A stretch of 64,000 nucleotides of DNA from Rosellinia necatrix (Eukaryota; Ascomycota; Sordariomycetes; Xylariales; Xylariaceae): contig JAGYVD010000001.1 in the NCBI GenBank assembly GCA_021209875.1, forward strand, positions 2,728,001 to 2,792,000, read 5' to 3'. Within the stretch, counting starts at the first letter, position 1; each line of letters begins with the position of its first letter. Positions 45,334 through 57,580 of the stretch are shown here, in pieces. The position numbers and the translations under genes are program-made. A model generated the notes under the pieces. It saw only the letters and a list, made by a program, of their open reading frames with translations. It ran no database searches and was not told where the DNA came from.

Positions 45334-45853
45334 ACAGCAGGAGCAGGAACGGCAGGAACAACAGGGGGTCGGGCCGCACAAGGACTCGTCGGGCTGGTGG
45401 ACGTTCCTCCTGCAGGCGTCGCCGCCCGAGGTCGGGGGCCTGCAGGTGCTGAACAGGGCGGGCGCCTGGGTCGACGTGCCCGCCGTGCCCGGCACGCTCG
45501 TGGTCAACATCGGGCAGGCCTTCGAGGTCGTCACCGCCGGCGTCTGCCGCGCCACCACCCACCGCGTCCTCTCCGGCCCGCGCGAGCGCTTCAGCGTCCC
45601 CTTCTTCCAGGGCGTCCGCGGGGACCTGACCAAGGCCGAGGCCGTCGGCGGCGCCCTGGCGGCGCACTTCGCGGGCCTGGCCCGGCGCGGGGAGTCGGCC
45701 GAGGCCGCCCGCGTCGACTCGGCCTTCCTGAGGGGGAGGTATGATACCTGGGGCGAGTCGCAGCTCCGGACTAAGGTGCGCAGTCACCGGGAGAATGGCA
45801 GGAAATTTTACGGTGACGTATATGAGCAGTACATAAATGATGATGCCTCCTGA
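44587..45853 (+). CDS. 2-oxoglutarate/Fe(II)-dependent oxygenase, IPNS-like (second of two)
   Basis: CDS join(44587..44976, 45101..45853), 380 aa. Starts with the DIOX_N signature AIPTIDLARAADPATLPGLL and VVDVGFLYVRGHGV. The intron (GTTGGT donor, TGCTGAC branch, GATAG acceptor, 124 nt) joins LRGPNQ to WPNDDKELR, the usual GPNQWP motif. The iron site is H223/D225 (VGPHKDSSGWWT) and H284 (ATTHRV), and the 2-oxoglutarate anchor is R293-x-S295 (ERFSVPFF), all intact. Two unusual insertions come from codon repeats: a run of Ala at about residues 66-74 and a Gln/Glu-rich loop (about 198-218, starting with ten Gln) placed directly before the iron-binding HxD. It differs clearly from the first oxygenase, so the pair is not a recent duplicate. 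Higher GC at third positions than its neighbour. Confidence 0.92.
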
Positions 45854-46792
45854 CCATATGGCTGACGATTCTCTCTCATGTTGCCAATTTTGGGGGCTAC
45901 GTGGCGGGCCAATGCCGGGCCAATGCCATGCCAACCCCGGACTATAACTCTGAGATGGGTGATTGCGCTCATGATATGGTAATGGGTGCACGGCAAGCTC
46001 AGGGGGAGGCCTCGGGTTTCGCCTTCGTTAGCTCTCTACCACCTGCAAGTCTACAACTCTCTTTTCTCGTGTCCCACGGTAACAACATGTTTTATTCACT
46101 TGGTTCAATAGGCACCACAGAATTGGAAACAGTAAAAGGGAGCAAGGAATTAGACTTCTCTGATCGTCGGTTTGAGGGTATATCACTTCATCGACTATTA
46201 TACAGACGATAGTACATTGCGCAGTCCTGTATTCTTCATGCAGTAACATGCCGCTGGGTATAATGCCTGAAAACATTGCGCGCCTCCAATGATCATGCAA
46301 GCCCACTGAGGGGGCCAGTTTTCTGTGAAATCGGGATCCGCGATTCAACCGATCATTATGTTCCTGTGGGCCGCCTGTGCCAACAACATGAGAACGGTTA
46401 ATAGTCCTCTGCCGATCCGACTGGTGTACTCCGGACCATTCCCACGTATCATGCTCGATGGCAGAGAGGAGATCCCTTGACGTGATTGAAGATGTAATGC
46501 CTAATAAATCAAAACATGTCCTTTTTTGTATGCTTAGATGTAAAACATGCCGGAAACGCCTTGACGATGATGCAGTTTGATGGAGTAATTGACTCGAACT
46601 ATTAACGGAGTGAGCCAATAATCCCGGTGAGATTTTTAATTAGTTAGCCGGTGGCAGGGTCTACCATACGGCTCAGGTGTGGTTGCGAAAACTCCTTCTG
46701 TTACATTATTTTCCTCCTTTTATTTCCGCGTGATCCGGGGCGTTTCCCTAAAATCGTGATAGAAATATGCCTGGTACTGTCGGGCGGAGTTA
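45854..46792. other. Intergenic region with one long uncalled frame
   Basis: A 196-codon minus-strand frame (46028-46618; starts MAHSVNSSSQLLHQTASSSR) is long for chance at this composition, but it has no recognisable domain, no signal peptide and no clear coding bias. It ends with Cys/Arg/Val-rich sequence unlike a conserved protein. I treat it as a possible orphan at best. The rest shows nothing. Confidence 0.25.
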
Positions 46793-49700
46793 TTAACATA
46801 TCTTTCGAAAGCCCTCAACACCAAGCACTGGAACTTCAACATCTTGGAGGCCAAGCACGCCTTCCTCGCGTCTTCGCTCCACGAAACTATTACACTCGGC
46901 GACAACAAGGCTCCATTCGGCCAAGGCTCGCCCAGCATATTTGGCGCTCTTCCTGCTCGACCCGACCGGCTCAATGGGATGGACTAGATTCTCCTTGCTA
47001 AGACCATTTGCATTGCGTAGAGGTATATCGTCTTCATGCAGATCTGTGAAACTAAACTGTCCGAGACTGCTCCTACTCTGGACATCTATCGTGCCAGATG
47101 CACTACTTGGCGAGGCGGGGGCTTCCGAAGAGCCAGCATTTTTGGCTGAATCGACAAGCCCTGGGAGGGCACTTCCAGAGACGGCGCGAGTCGGTGCCGG
47201 CCGGCCAGCCATTGGGAGCGGGCCCCCTCCGTGGCCTTTCGCGGCAATCCAAGATTGTGCTGGGCTTGGCAGGCGTGGTCGGGTTAAAATACGGTTGGGA
47301 GGAGGCATGGTTCCCGCGTTGTTCCACGACAGGATAAATTTGAATAGATACTGGGTGGCTTCATAGGTCGGTGACGACCCAATGCTGTCGGTATCAGAAC
47401 TTGCTGGGCTAGCACCCGTAGACATTTGTGACATGTGGGCAGAGTTGGTCCTGGATGCTGCCGTCTCCCGTCGCAAAGTCTCCAGATCCCCAGTATTTTC
47501 AGCACCAGTAGTGAATGAAAAGACTTTGCCAAGAAGAGACCATGTTTTCTTTGCGGTGCTGGGGACCTCCGAGTCGTAGGCATTCATGGAATCAAAATCA
47601 ACTGGGGGAATACCTGGCAAGTCTTGCCTCGGCGAAGCAGGTAGTGAGTCAAATCCCAATCTAAACCCGGGTTGCAAAGTGGGGATTTCCGTCCTAATGA
47701 TCATGAATCGCTTGCCTGGTGTAGGGAAAGAAGGGGCTGTGGATGGTGGGAGTTTTCCTTTTTGTTCTGCCTCTTGTTTTAACCAGAGATAATGGCTCCA
47801 GACCGTTTTTAAACGAGAAAATACCAGTAAAAAAATCCTTCTGCTGATGGTTAGCATTGTCATGCCGCCTAGTAGGAGGGACGGCTTACGCGTCGGAATC
47901 ATTCGCACTTCCGGCATCTCTGCATATACGCCAACACAGAAGTCGCATGTAGTAAGCACGAACCATAGGGCACCAGTTATTAAAGAACTTGTCAAAAGTT
48001 TCCTCGGTAAGAAGCCACTCTACGCAGATACTTTCCTTGCGATCCTGGTCATCCGCAATTGTTTCCCAGATCGAAAAGATCAGCGACAGAACTCGAATTT
48101 CAGACATCGAATTGTTGGTTTCAAGAATCTTTTTCCAGACTTCGAACCAGAATGGCCAGTCGACGTGCACCGGCTGAAAAACATCCGAGCTCTCTGCGAA
48201 ATTATTGTAAACAACTAGAGACTCCTCAAGGAAATCACAGATGATAAAACAGGCGCTGTGATTGAACTGTGAGGTGTGCTTGATAGCTGCTTTCATCACA
48301 GCTAAGAATGACTCGGCAAAAGTATGCCGAGCGGTGCCAAATGACGCAGAGGAGTCTGACAACAGGTTTTTCAACAGGACAATAAGCCTATTCTCACTCA
48401 TCCCTTTCAGAATGTTATTGTTATTCGGGGCCATCTGTAACGCCATGACCGATGCGTCTGCTCCATGCAGAGTGTCGGACAGTGGGGGCGCGGACATGGC
48501 TTCTACGGTTGTTTGACGATGGAGAGTCGAGTCAAGGACTGAGAGTATCTGAGCATTGACAAGCACAAATCCCGGAGCGCGTGCCTTCTCAATAAGGGGC
48601 AGGCCTGGGGGCATGAACCCCTCCGCTAGAGTGAAGTAGTATTTGCAGAAGATGAAGAACAGATCACTATCGCGGCCAATCCATCTTGCCACCCAGGGCC
48701 CGCCCCAGGAGATCTTGGTTGAGGCCAAAGGTGGTTGTGCAGGCTTCCGAAGGGCGTTGGATACGCACATGACAGAACTCCAGCCCAGTTTTCCCATGCT
48801 GGGAGGGAAAAGAGCAACCATATCATCACTTTCGCCCTTGCTTCGCCGCGGGAGCTTGAATTCGTCTGCAACGCGCCGCAAAACATTTGGGTTCAAAGAC
48901 CACAACCGGACAAGTATGTCTGCAACTCCGGGGGCAAAAAAGAAGGCATACGCACACGCCTTGCCAGCGAAGTTAACCAGACTATTGGGGGCATGTCTGA
49001 GAGACATTTTCTCCACGACGAGCGCCATTTGGGCAACCAGGTTTGCGATAAACATATTTCTAACGTTATGCCCCGTGGACTCGGCAAGATAGACAGAATC
49101 GGTGGAGTGGAAGGAACCCGTCGATTCGTTGGATTCGTTGGATTCGTTGGACTCTGGCTTGGACGCCCGACGAATGCGCTCTCGCGGGTTGCGCTCGGCT
49201 AATGGTCGCAACGCCGGCGTGCTTTGCCGCCATTCCGGACGCATCATTATGATGCTCACCGCATCTAGCAATATGGGTCGGTCAACTCCGGGCACGGGTG
49301 GGTGGGTTTTCACGTGGAGCATATCAAGGAGCCCAGTCCACCACTTATTTAGAATGATCGCCCTACGTTCCAAGTCTTCGTGGTGGAGGTTCAGGTCGGA
49401 CGGATGAGAGCCGAATTTTCGGAGAAAGGGCACCAGCGAGGCACGAATCATGTTCATCTTCAAGGCCGTGGGTTTGGACTGAAACCTTTGAAAATCGGCC
49501 TCGAGGCTCTTGAATGTGGACCATAGCGGATCTCGAGCCATCGAGGACTCTCTGCCGGTCGTGATGTCGTCCGGAAAGGTGCTGTTGCTCGTTTCGGAGG
49601 CGTGAGACTTCCGTGTTTCCGTGGACGGCGGCGCCAGGCTCGTCGTCGAGGAAGCCGAACTATCCAGCTCATTTGGCACTCTGCCCTTCACGCGTGCGGT

Positions 49701-50510
49701 CTGAGGCCGGGTCTTGATTTTGTTCAAGTAGTTGCCAATCCTGCTGAAGGATTCACCCGATCGACTGCTTTCACTAGAAGACGAGTCGGACCGATTTCGC
49801 GAGCCCTTCCGCAGTTTCATGATTGAGCTGTTGCTTGGAGCGCGCTCCCGACTAGGCCGGCTCTCGGCTGTCGGGCCAACTTCTTCTCTAGGGTTCGGCG
49901 AGGGTGGTCGCGAGGTCGAGATCCATGAGCGTCTAGCGAAGGAGGCGAATGAATCAGAGACGCTCCTCGACCCGTCCTGTGTCGTCGAATTCAGGGCGAG
50001 GGATCCATGACCGGCCTGGCCACCCACCGTCTCCTCGGCCGTCCCTTGAGGTAGATGCCCCAGGTCCGGGGTGGACTTGGAGGACGGCATCCACGACTGC
50101 GGACGGCTCAATGCTACAGATTTCCTCCTGCCCATGCTTTCAGTCCGGGTCCGTGAGCCCCCAAAGGAATGACGGATGGGAGCAGCCGCAGACTTCGCAT
50201 TGGTGTCCTCGGGTGGTGGGTCGGGAACGAAGGTTAAGTTGGTGCTGAAATCGACATCGGCGTCGAAGTCAATGGCCGGCACGGCGTAAGCGGGGGGTTC
50301 GGGCAGGCTCTTGTTGCTCCACGACGAAGCGTGGGAGGACGTGGAGGAGGGCGTGTGGGAGGGCGACGATGTACGGGCGCGAGTGGCAGACGGCGATTCT
50401 CGTCCGGGCGAGGGATGCGAAGATGGAGAGGATGAGGGGAACGACTGTCGAGACTGTCGAGACTCGACGGTTGGTGAAACCGTCACAGTCTGGGTCGGCC
50501 CAGTCATCAT
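46793..50510 (-). CDS. Large DUF1765-type (UPF0592) protein
   Basis: CDS complement(join(46793..47840, 47890..50510)), 1222 aa. The N-terminal ~330 residues are Ser/Pro/Arg-rich and probably disordered and phosphorylated. The conserved core follows (roughly residues 330-860), with ARDPLWSTFKSLEADFQRF, NLVAQMALVVEKMSLRHAPN, LVNFAGKACAYAFFFAPGVA, WGGPWVARWIGRDSDLFFIF and, near the splice site, IFSIWETIADDQDRKESICV. These match what I remember of DUF1765, a fungal family without a known biochemical role. The 49-base intron (GTAAGC...TGCTAAC...CAG) joins NDSDA to RIFLLVFSRLKTVWSHYLWL. The C-terminal part has more low-complexity sequence and ends AEWSLVVAECNSFVERRREE. Start chosen at the Met pair MMTGPTQTVTV (50510); the frame is open 80 codons further up, but that sequence looks non-coding. 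Confidence 0.85.
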
Positions 50511-53500
50511 CTCATGGCCAGGGGTGGTTATAACACCGGCAGAAACACAGATCCGCGGTGGGTGGTGTATTGTGGGATTGTGAATGGCCGATGGCGAATG
50601 GCGAGGGCGTATGGCGAATAGTGGATGGCTGCCAGGTCTCGGACGCTGGACGGTAGGCGTGTAAGTACTCGGGATTAGGAGGCGTCGTGTGCTGTAAAGG
50701 GTGGCGGATACAGGCTGGCGTGGGCAGATACAGCTCACTGCCCTAAGCACTTAAAGTACCTAGTCAGGCAGGTTAGGTGCTGGAATTAGGTGCTAAGTGA
50801 GTAAGTAGGTAAGTACCTAGGGAGGCCTGCTAGCTTAAGTGCTGGTACGTACGGGATGTGCAGACGGCAGTCAGTCAAGTCATTGGGCAGCCCGTGGCGA
50901 GAAGCCCAGTTATTCGACAGACAGGCTAGCGTACGCAGCGTGGTTGACAATGGGAGGGTGTTTCAAGGTCGGCCCCAGAAATTTGTTCAACAAGACCTAA
51001 TGCATCATGTCTCTCCAATGCATGCCCTAGCTGCCCTGGCAAGGTTGACTGATGCAGCAGCACGGGTAAGCTTCCTCCCGGATTGGCGATCAGCTTTGTT
51101 GCTAACCCGGACCAGCAGGAGCGTAGGCTTGTAGTTTAGGGGAGTATCCTGTCGTTATTGTAATTGCCGGTATTGATTTCTTTTTTCTTCTTCTTACTTT
51201 ATTGCTTTGATTTTTTTCAAGCGGCCGGAGACTGAGCTGCTGTCGTATGAAGAAGGTAGACAATTGATGCCCATAAAACAGATCGAAGGGACAAGAGGTT
51301 AATGTGGACAGGGGGAGGGAGAGAAGAGGGTAGTTCTTTTTACGTGTCAAAGATGCAATGTTTTTTGCGAAGAGGGGCTGTCATAAATTGTTTGCAGCCC
51401 TTCCCCCCATCCTGGCTTCTACACTACTGGACAGCAATACGCTACCGACGACATACCTAGGCCAGGTACATGCTGGCCTTCAGCTTAGGTACCTTAGGTA
51501 GGGAGTTAGTTAACTACCCGCGAATGGTAATATACCTCCTTGTTTAGGAGGCGCTAGGCCAGCAGGATTTGGCCGGGCACCGGGACGGAGGACGTGTTTT
51601 CAGCTTGAAGCTGTGCCTGATTAAGTAAGTACTGTGGCAAGTACATGTGTTACGGACCTAATGTATTTAGGTAGATATCTCCATTTTAGTTACTTAAGTA
51701 CATAGCTACCGATGTTTACATCCTTCTTGGCATCCATGGAAGGAAATGGTAGTACTAGGGAGGGATGTAAGATGCGTTAGAGGTAGGCAGTACCTATGTG
51801 AGCCTGGTGTTTGTATTAGCCATCATCCTCAAAACCCCCTCAGGAAGTAAGTATCTAAGTAGTTATTCAGTTATGCTGCTGGTAACTACCTCTAGATGGC
51901 CAACCTACCTAGGTATCTACCTACCTTGGTATGTGCCTAAGCACTCAGATATTAAGGAGACAGCTAACTGATTCCACACTAACCCAGGTAGTTTCCCCTG
52001 TCCTCATCATGTCAACAAAACGTAGCTTTCTCTGCGCACTAGTGAAGTTTGTTCCATGGAATCAGCATACATTTCATGCGGCAGCAATAATTAACTTCCG
52101 TATCAACCAACAACTAGCAGCACGCACATAGGTACCTACCTCCTTAGTGTAGGTATTGTATGTATGTACATATGCATGTACATATGTAGGTAGACAAGGG
52201 AGTGTCTAGGTACCTAGGTATATTGTGTCCTTAGCAGTCAACAAAACGTTAGATAGGGTTGGGTACAACATAATATTACCGCCTCCCAGAGTCAGCGAAG
52301 CGGTGTCCTTGCCCTTGTTAGGTGGCCAGGCCGGGTCCTTATTGTTTGAGAGCTTGTTCCTAGACCATGAGAGCAAAAACCATTTCACATTGGAATTATA
52401 AGGGCATGTCGCTATGCATCTATTGTACATACACAAATGCAGTGTCAGCTTTAAGTGATAGGGATCGGCATGGGGCGGACCTTTTGGGAAGATCAAAATA
52501 TCGCACCAAACCCAACCATAACGGTCTCATACCATAAAAACGAAAAGTGTAGTGAAACCGGGAGCTGGTTATGTATTTCACAGCACCTGGGCGCGGCGTT
52601 GCTATAGTGCAGGAGTCGTCATCAGATCGCCAAGCTATACCTAGTTATTGGTGGGTGATTTGGCGAAACAGAGGCAGCCTGCCAGTATATGTGGCTGTCT
52701 ATCGTGGGTGGTGCTAAACTTATGCTTACATATGTGCTTGTTTTACACCAACCACAATACATGCTCTGGGGAGAGACACTAGGGTCTTTGGCCCACACCT
52801 CTTAGCGTAGTTTCGTGCCTGTCGATAATCTTGAAGCCAAGGCGCCATCTAGTGCTCGTCAGATTGGGGATATTATGTAGTTATGTGTATGTACATGTTA
52901 GAGACGGTCCACTACGTTGGCTCGGGCCGTGACTTGCATCAAACAGGTACGGCAGGTTCTTTCCGTTTCATCCAACGCTGGTGTTGATATGGACGCACCA
53001 CCACATATACCACATATTATGGTAGCTTGCCTCAGCCAGCTACTTCCATGGTACTCCCTACAAGTACCTAGGTATAGTTACTGTTGTCGTTGCTGCTATT
53101 GTTATTGCTATTGCGGTTGCGGTTGCTCCTGCTGTTGCTGCTGTTGCTGCTGTTGCTGCTGCCGTTGGGCAGGGATGTGTGCGTTGCAAACTTGCGCGTC
53201 AAAACGCCCCGGCTGAACACCAACGTGCCTAGTCTATTGGGCTTGGACTCCGAGAAAATCTCTCCAGACGGACGATCCTTTCTTGTTGCGACAACACCAC
53301 CAGTGACACCGCTTTTGCATCTCCGTCCGGTAAACACGGACTCCCGATGCAAGAATGACGAGTCAGAGACAGCGTCTTCGTGGACCAAGAATCGGGATTG
53401 ACGTGCGAAACTATCGCCGACTTACAGCAGGCCAGACCAGGCTGGGCTGTGTCGAGGTTGCAGGACACAAGAGACAGTCCCCATTTCCTGGTGGTTGTGG

Positions 53501-55216
53501 ACTACTCAGTCCCAGGCTGGCTGGGCGTTGACCTGCATTCTGGCTTGGGGTTCCGTAAGGTGCGGCAAGCGCCACGCTTCTGTCACAATCTCGTTAGCCG
53601 CAGAGGTTGTTTGTCCACGAAGTTTATTCAGGCGAAGCCCCGGCAGCATAAGTTAGCTAATGGTAGGTTGGTATTACAGTAGCTCATAGGCAGCTAGGGG
53701 TGAGAATACACACCCCAGGTAGCACACAACACACATGTGTACAACAAGTATGTATATTAGTGCAGGTTTGGCATGCATACATACATTTTACGTTGGTAGT
53801 TACATATGTACATACCGCGGTCATGTTGCAAAATAATACTCTAGACGGACCAAGACGGACAAGACGACAATTAATGCGAACAAAACGTCATGCACTACCT
53901 ACCGCCTACTTACACTAACTACCTACCTACCAGGCACATGTAGATAGGTGTCCAATAGCGTCCCCACAGGTGTACATTTATCAACACAAAGGAGATGGGA
54001 ATCTCACCAAGGACAAAGATTCGCATTACCCCAATGGGAAAGGCCCCACACTTTCAAACCGAGCTCTTATCCCGTTTTAGCAAGCTATCTACAGGGATTA
54101 TAGCCAAAGACACATGGCAGCGAAACAGCGTTCAGACCTGCGAACCAACTATACAGCATTCTCAAATCCTCGGACGAACCTTCGGACTTTTCGAGTTTTC
54201 GAGTCTTCGACAGGTCCCCGGTGACGGCCGATTCGGGCTGCAGCACAGGCGACCAATAGTCGATATGTGAAACAAGCGTGTCCTCTGGGAGCTGAAACTG
54301 GCGTGCACCGTGGCAATATTTGTTCTATTCGGGTGGCCGCGCCACTCAGGAGCGCAGTTGGGCGTCCACTGCATATCAGATAAGATCAGGCCTCGGAGCA
54401 TACTACGTGCCAGTGCATGGCCGGGGGGACAACATCAGATCGAGATGATATAAGATGGTACGATCGGAGAAAACGTTCGCCACACCCACTGTTGCCAAAT
54501 CCAACCTCATTCGCGCAGAGCCGATGGTGTACGCAGTATACGCCCTAAAGGGATCAACCAACCCGGTCAACTGCCTTGCAATACATTCTCGAGAGCAAAT
54601 CATACTGCTTATTGCTTATTGATGCATCTGGCCTGGCGAACAACGTCGCTTTCCGCGCATCGTGTGGGTTCCAGTGCAGCATTGGCGAGAAACCAGAAGC
54701 AGCAAGGTGGAAGAGGGGGGAGGGAGGGGGGTTTGTTGGATAGGAAAAAAAAAAAAACTGGTGCCATTGGAAGTTACGTTAGCATATGCTGACTACGATG
54801 GGTATATGTTCCGCGAGATGCGACGTGATAACTCTGCAGCCGACCCGGCCAAAATCCAACGGCTTTTCGGCGCTTCCGCTCGCGTCTAAACGAGACGAGA
54901 CCGAAAACGCCGCCATTGAATATAGTGTATGTTTATGTGCACTATGTGCAGACAGGAGACTGGAGGTCGAGTCATGCCCACCATTCTAAGTCGACTGGGT
55001 ACGTACCTACGTAATCAGCGTGGGGCGGGCTGTTCGAGATATGTCAGAGATCGTGCTATTTGATTGACAATTGTCAACAAAATTCCCAAATCGTCAGCAC
55101 CGTCCTTATGACGCGAGATAATAAGCAACAGCCGAGTTAGAAAGGCATTTCCATACAGCGAAGCGGTAGCCAGACGACTCTCTATCATATCATAGGCCCA
55201 AATCAACATCGTCATC
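50511..55216. other. Long intergenic region without recognised genes
   Basis: About 4.7 kb. It is dense in ACCTAGGTA, TACCTACC and GTACATATG words (50740-50830, 51460-51990, 52130-52220, 53700-53960), typical of this genome's spacers. Frames of 60-106 codons occur but show no domains. A codon-repeat tract at 53.1 kb is listed separately. An A13 run (about 54747-54759) and purine-rich DNA lie near 54700. A noncoding transcript or fast-evolving gene cannot be excluded. Confidence 0.35.
53081..53167. repeat. Trinucleotide tract (GTT/GCT type)
   Basis: An imperfect run of GTT, GCT and related codons. Read on the minus strand in one frame (53068-53388) it gives an Asn/Ser-rich tail, and in another a Gln-rich one. 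No other support for coding was found. Confidence 0.8.
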
Positions 55217-55663
55217 ATGGCATCACAAAACACGACTTCGTCTCTGTCAGACGTAAACTCGGCAACGATGGGCGCCAAGTTTCCCGAAATCACACTTCCG
55301 GATGGCAGCAAAGTGCAAACGGGGACCGTCGGGTAAATACATGGCCCTTTCATTATTGCAAACCAAGTCCCCCCGGCGCCTTCATCATACCCCCTTCCTA
55401 ATCTCCGTACCTACTAACCCTTGCCCGTGAAAGCCAGTGCCCTTTTAGTCAACATTCGAACATATAATGTGGCACACGCAGACGGCGACGCCGCTACAAC
55501 CGAGGCACTGGAGGCCAGTTTCAGAGCCGCGCTACCACTTCTTGACAAAGTTGGGCTCTTTGACTTATTCACGCCAAGTGATTGGATTCGGGGCGATAAC
55601 GAGGGCCGCAAGGCTGTAGGGCGGCTCTACCAGGAATTCAAGGCTAGTCGCTTACAGAAATAG
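55217..55663 (+). CDS. Small conserved protein of unknown function
   Basis: CDS join(55217..55332, 55438..55663), 113 aa. Begins MASQNTTSSLSDVNSATMGA, then the compact conserved-looking block FPEITLPDGSKVQTGTVG, which the intron joins to ALLVNIRTYNVAHADGD, followed by a helical region (ALPLLDKVGLFDLFTPSDWI) and a basic end. The intron (105 nt) has a GTAAAT donor, a perfect CTACTAAC branch site and CAG acceptor. The LPDGxxVxTGTVGALLxNI pattern recalls small proteins shared by fungi and bacteria that I believe carry a DUF label (possibly DUF7709), but I am not certain. No signal peptide or membrane span; cytosolic. Convergent with RPF2. Confidence 0.75.
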
Positions 55664-55979
55664 GAGACACCGGAGGCCCTAGAACATTGGAGTCTTGATG
55701 GGGGAAAACATAGAGATAGAGCTAGAGATTGGCGGTGTTGATGGCTGCCACGGACAACACGAACTCGGCAAGTCTCCTGAGGAGGACAAACTAGCACAGC
55801 GTGATCAGATCGCTTCCTAGTATATCGTCTAGCTATAGATATATTTCGACTGTGGCACCACTGTAAGATAGAGGCGCGGTGTCTTAAAACTCCCAACTCC
55901 CCTAATTGAGATCATAAAATTAAGTATCCTCTGAAACATACGCAGACTGCTAGCGACTGTGGTCATGTAATCAATCTCA
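55664..55979. other. Short convergent intergenic region
   Basis: Between the stop codons of the small conserved gene and RPF2. An 89-codon minus-strand frame (55627-55896) is chance in appearance. Nothing else seen. Confidence 0.4.
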
Positions 55980-57188
55980 TCAAGATTGTTTCTTGCGTTT
56001 CTTAGCATCATCGTCATCCGCCATTTCATTGTCACCATCGCGGTCAAGGTTTCGCTTTAGACCCTTCATCTTCCTCGTCTGCAGTTCGTTTAGATCTTGT
56101 TTACCTAAGTGAATCCTGCCCAGCTTGTCGCCCATAATGTCTGTCGAGATATTTTTCTTGGTCTTCTCCTCGCCTCCCTTCGGTTTCTTCATAGCCTCTT
56201 TCCAAGCTGCCTCGTCCGGCTGCTGGCTGCGACCTATACGGAAATCCATTCTCTATAGTCGCGTGGTTAGCAGGTTTCGCGGGTGCTATACACATGGCAG
56301 TTTGGAATTCGGAAAGGGATGACAAACCGGACCCATCTCCTCTAATTCGATGCGTGGCAGTCTTTGCCCACTCCTTTTTGTGTCAAGAAGATACAGCCGT
56401 AAGTGAACAGTAGGCTTGACGTCGTCGCCTGCTGGCTCGTCGGCTGACACAGATACTAGATACTGCAGCCCCTCAACATCAATCTTGTCGGTGCTAGTAT
56501 CGCCCTTAAACATATCGGTGAGAATGCTCTTTAGTATTGTGTACTCGTTGGCAACAGGGCTATCCCACGCCGTTCCAGAGAACAACATCATCGGCCTTAG
56601 ACCGACAGCAAACTTGCGTGATTTGAATTGCGCCAGCGTCCTGAAGGTCTCAGGTATTATATGGAGCTCCAGCATATCGAGTATCTGGTTTGCGGCAAAG
56701 GTCCGTGCTAATGTGAGGGTGTTGGGACGCTTTTTAGAACTTGATCCAAACACTAACAAGCTCGTATCATTCTTTTCAGAGAAGAATATCAACGACGATG
56801 GGTCCTCGAACGGGTGTATGTCGTTCTTCTTGCTGAACTTCTTGGCCAATCTACCAATCTCATGTAAGCCGCGCCTGAGATTGACTGCATAAAGCGGCCG
56901 CTCCATCTTCACTTACGGTTGTCTCAGGGAGTGGAGATCTGCCATGGCATCCTGCACGATCTGGCTACATGTTGTGCCACGACTGAAGGGGCACGTTAGA
57001 TTCGTAGCACGTGGAGGGGGTCGGCGTCGACATACAGAAACAGAGTTGACTTCGGGTTTTCGATTACCTTGGGCGCCTTCTTCTCGAGGGCGCGCTTGCT
57101 CCGAGCGTTCTTAGGCTTGCTGTGGAATGACGGTTAGTAACCGAACGACGGGATTTAGGCAAGAGCCCACAAACATTTCTCGTAGCAT
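55980..57188 (-). CDS. RPF2: Ribosome production factor 2 (Brix domain)
   Basis: CDS complement(join(55980..56252, 56328..56850, 56917..56982, 57036..57119, 57175..57188)), 319 aa, five exons. Rpf2 acts with Rrs1 in the nucleolus to bring the 5S RNP (5S rRNA, uL18, uL5) into the pre-60S ribosome. The assembled start MLREIKPKNARSKRALEKKA is the family consensus. The Brix domain covers about residues 28-235: NPKSTLFLRGTTCSQIVQDA, PLAKKFSKKNDIHPFEDPSS, FFSEKNDTSLLVFGSSSKKR, DKIDVEGLQYLVSVSA and GQRLPRIELEEMGP. After the last intron come RMDFRIGR and IMGDKLGRIHLGKQDLNELQ, then a Lys/Arg/Asp-rich tail (KRKKQS) acting as nuclear/nucleolar signal. Exon 1 has only 14 coding bases. It is the last gene before the AT-rich block. 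Confidence 0.95.
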
Positions 57189-57580
57189 TGCTAGGCACTG
57201 GATATAAGAACTAGCGGGATTGATTTGCAATTGAACCCGTGTCTCGTGAATTGCGCTGGCGTTGACCTGAACACGCCGCGAATGCTTGCTCAAATATTTA
57301 AGGCGGCGAGGTTTTTTCTGCCGGCAAAATTCTTGCGACAACCTGCTTGCATACAAGAAGCCTCCAAAAGCGGTAAGAATGCGTGCCCCACAACTCACTA
57401 AGGGTGTACATATATACCGTACCTACCCACACCTTATTACATACACACAAGTCCAGTTTAAAATGAATTACAAGTAATTGGGTAAGTGCCTACCTACACC
57501 TGCTCAAGTACCCAGACTCTGCCTATTGATTGTTCTCAACTCACCTACCTACCTACACCTATTCCAGGATTAGAAATGTT
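57189..57580. promoter_or_regulatory. RPF2 promoter region
   Basis: About 390 bases between the RPF2 start and the AT-rich block. Contains CCTACCTACACCT and CTCACCTACCTACC words at 57490-57560. No other gene. Confidence 0.35.

Noticed and set aside
34882..45853. Secondary-metabolite biosynthetic cluster
   Set aside because: No PKS, NRPS, terpene cyclase or P450 is present in the window; two oxygenases, a permease and a regulator are not enough to claim biosynthesis.
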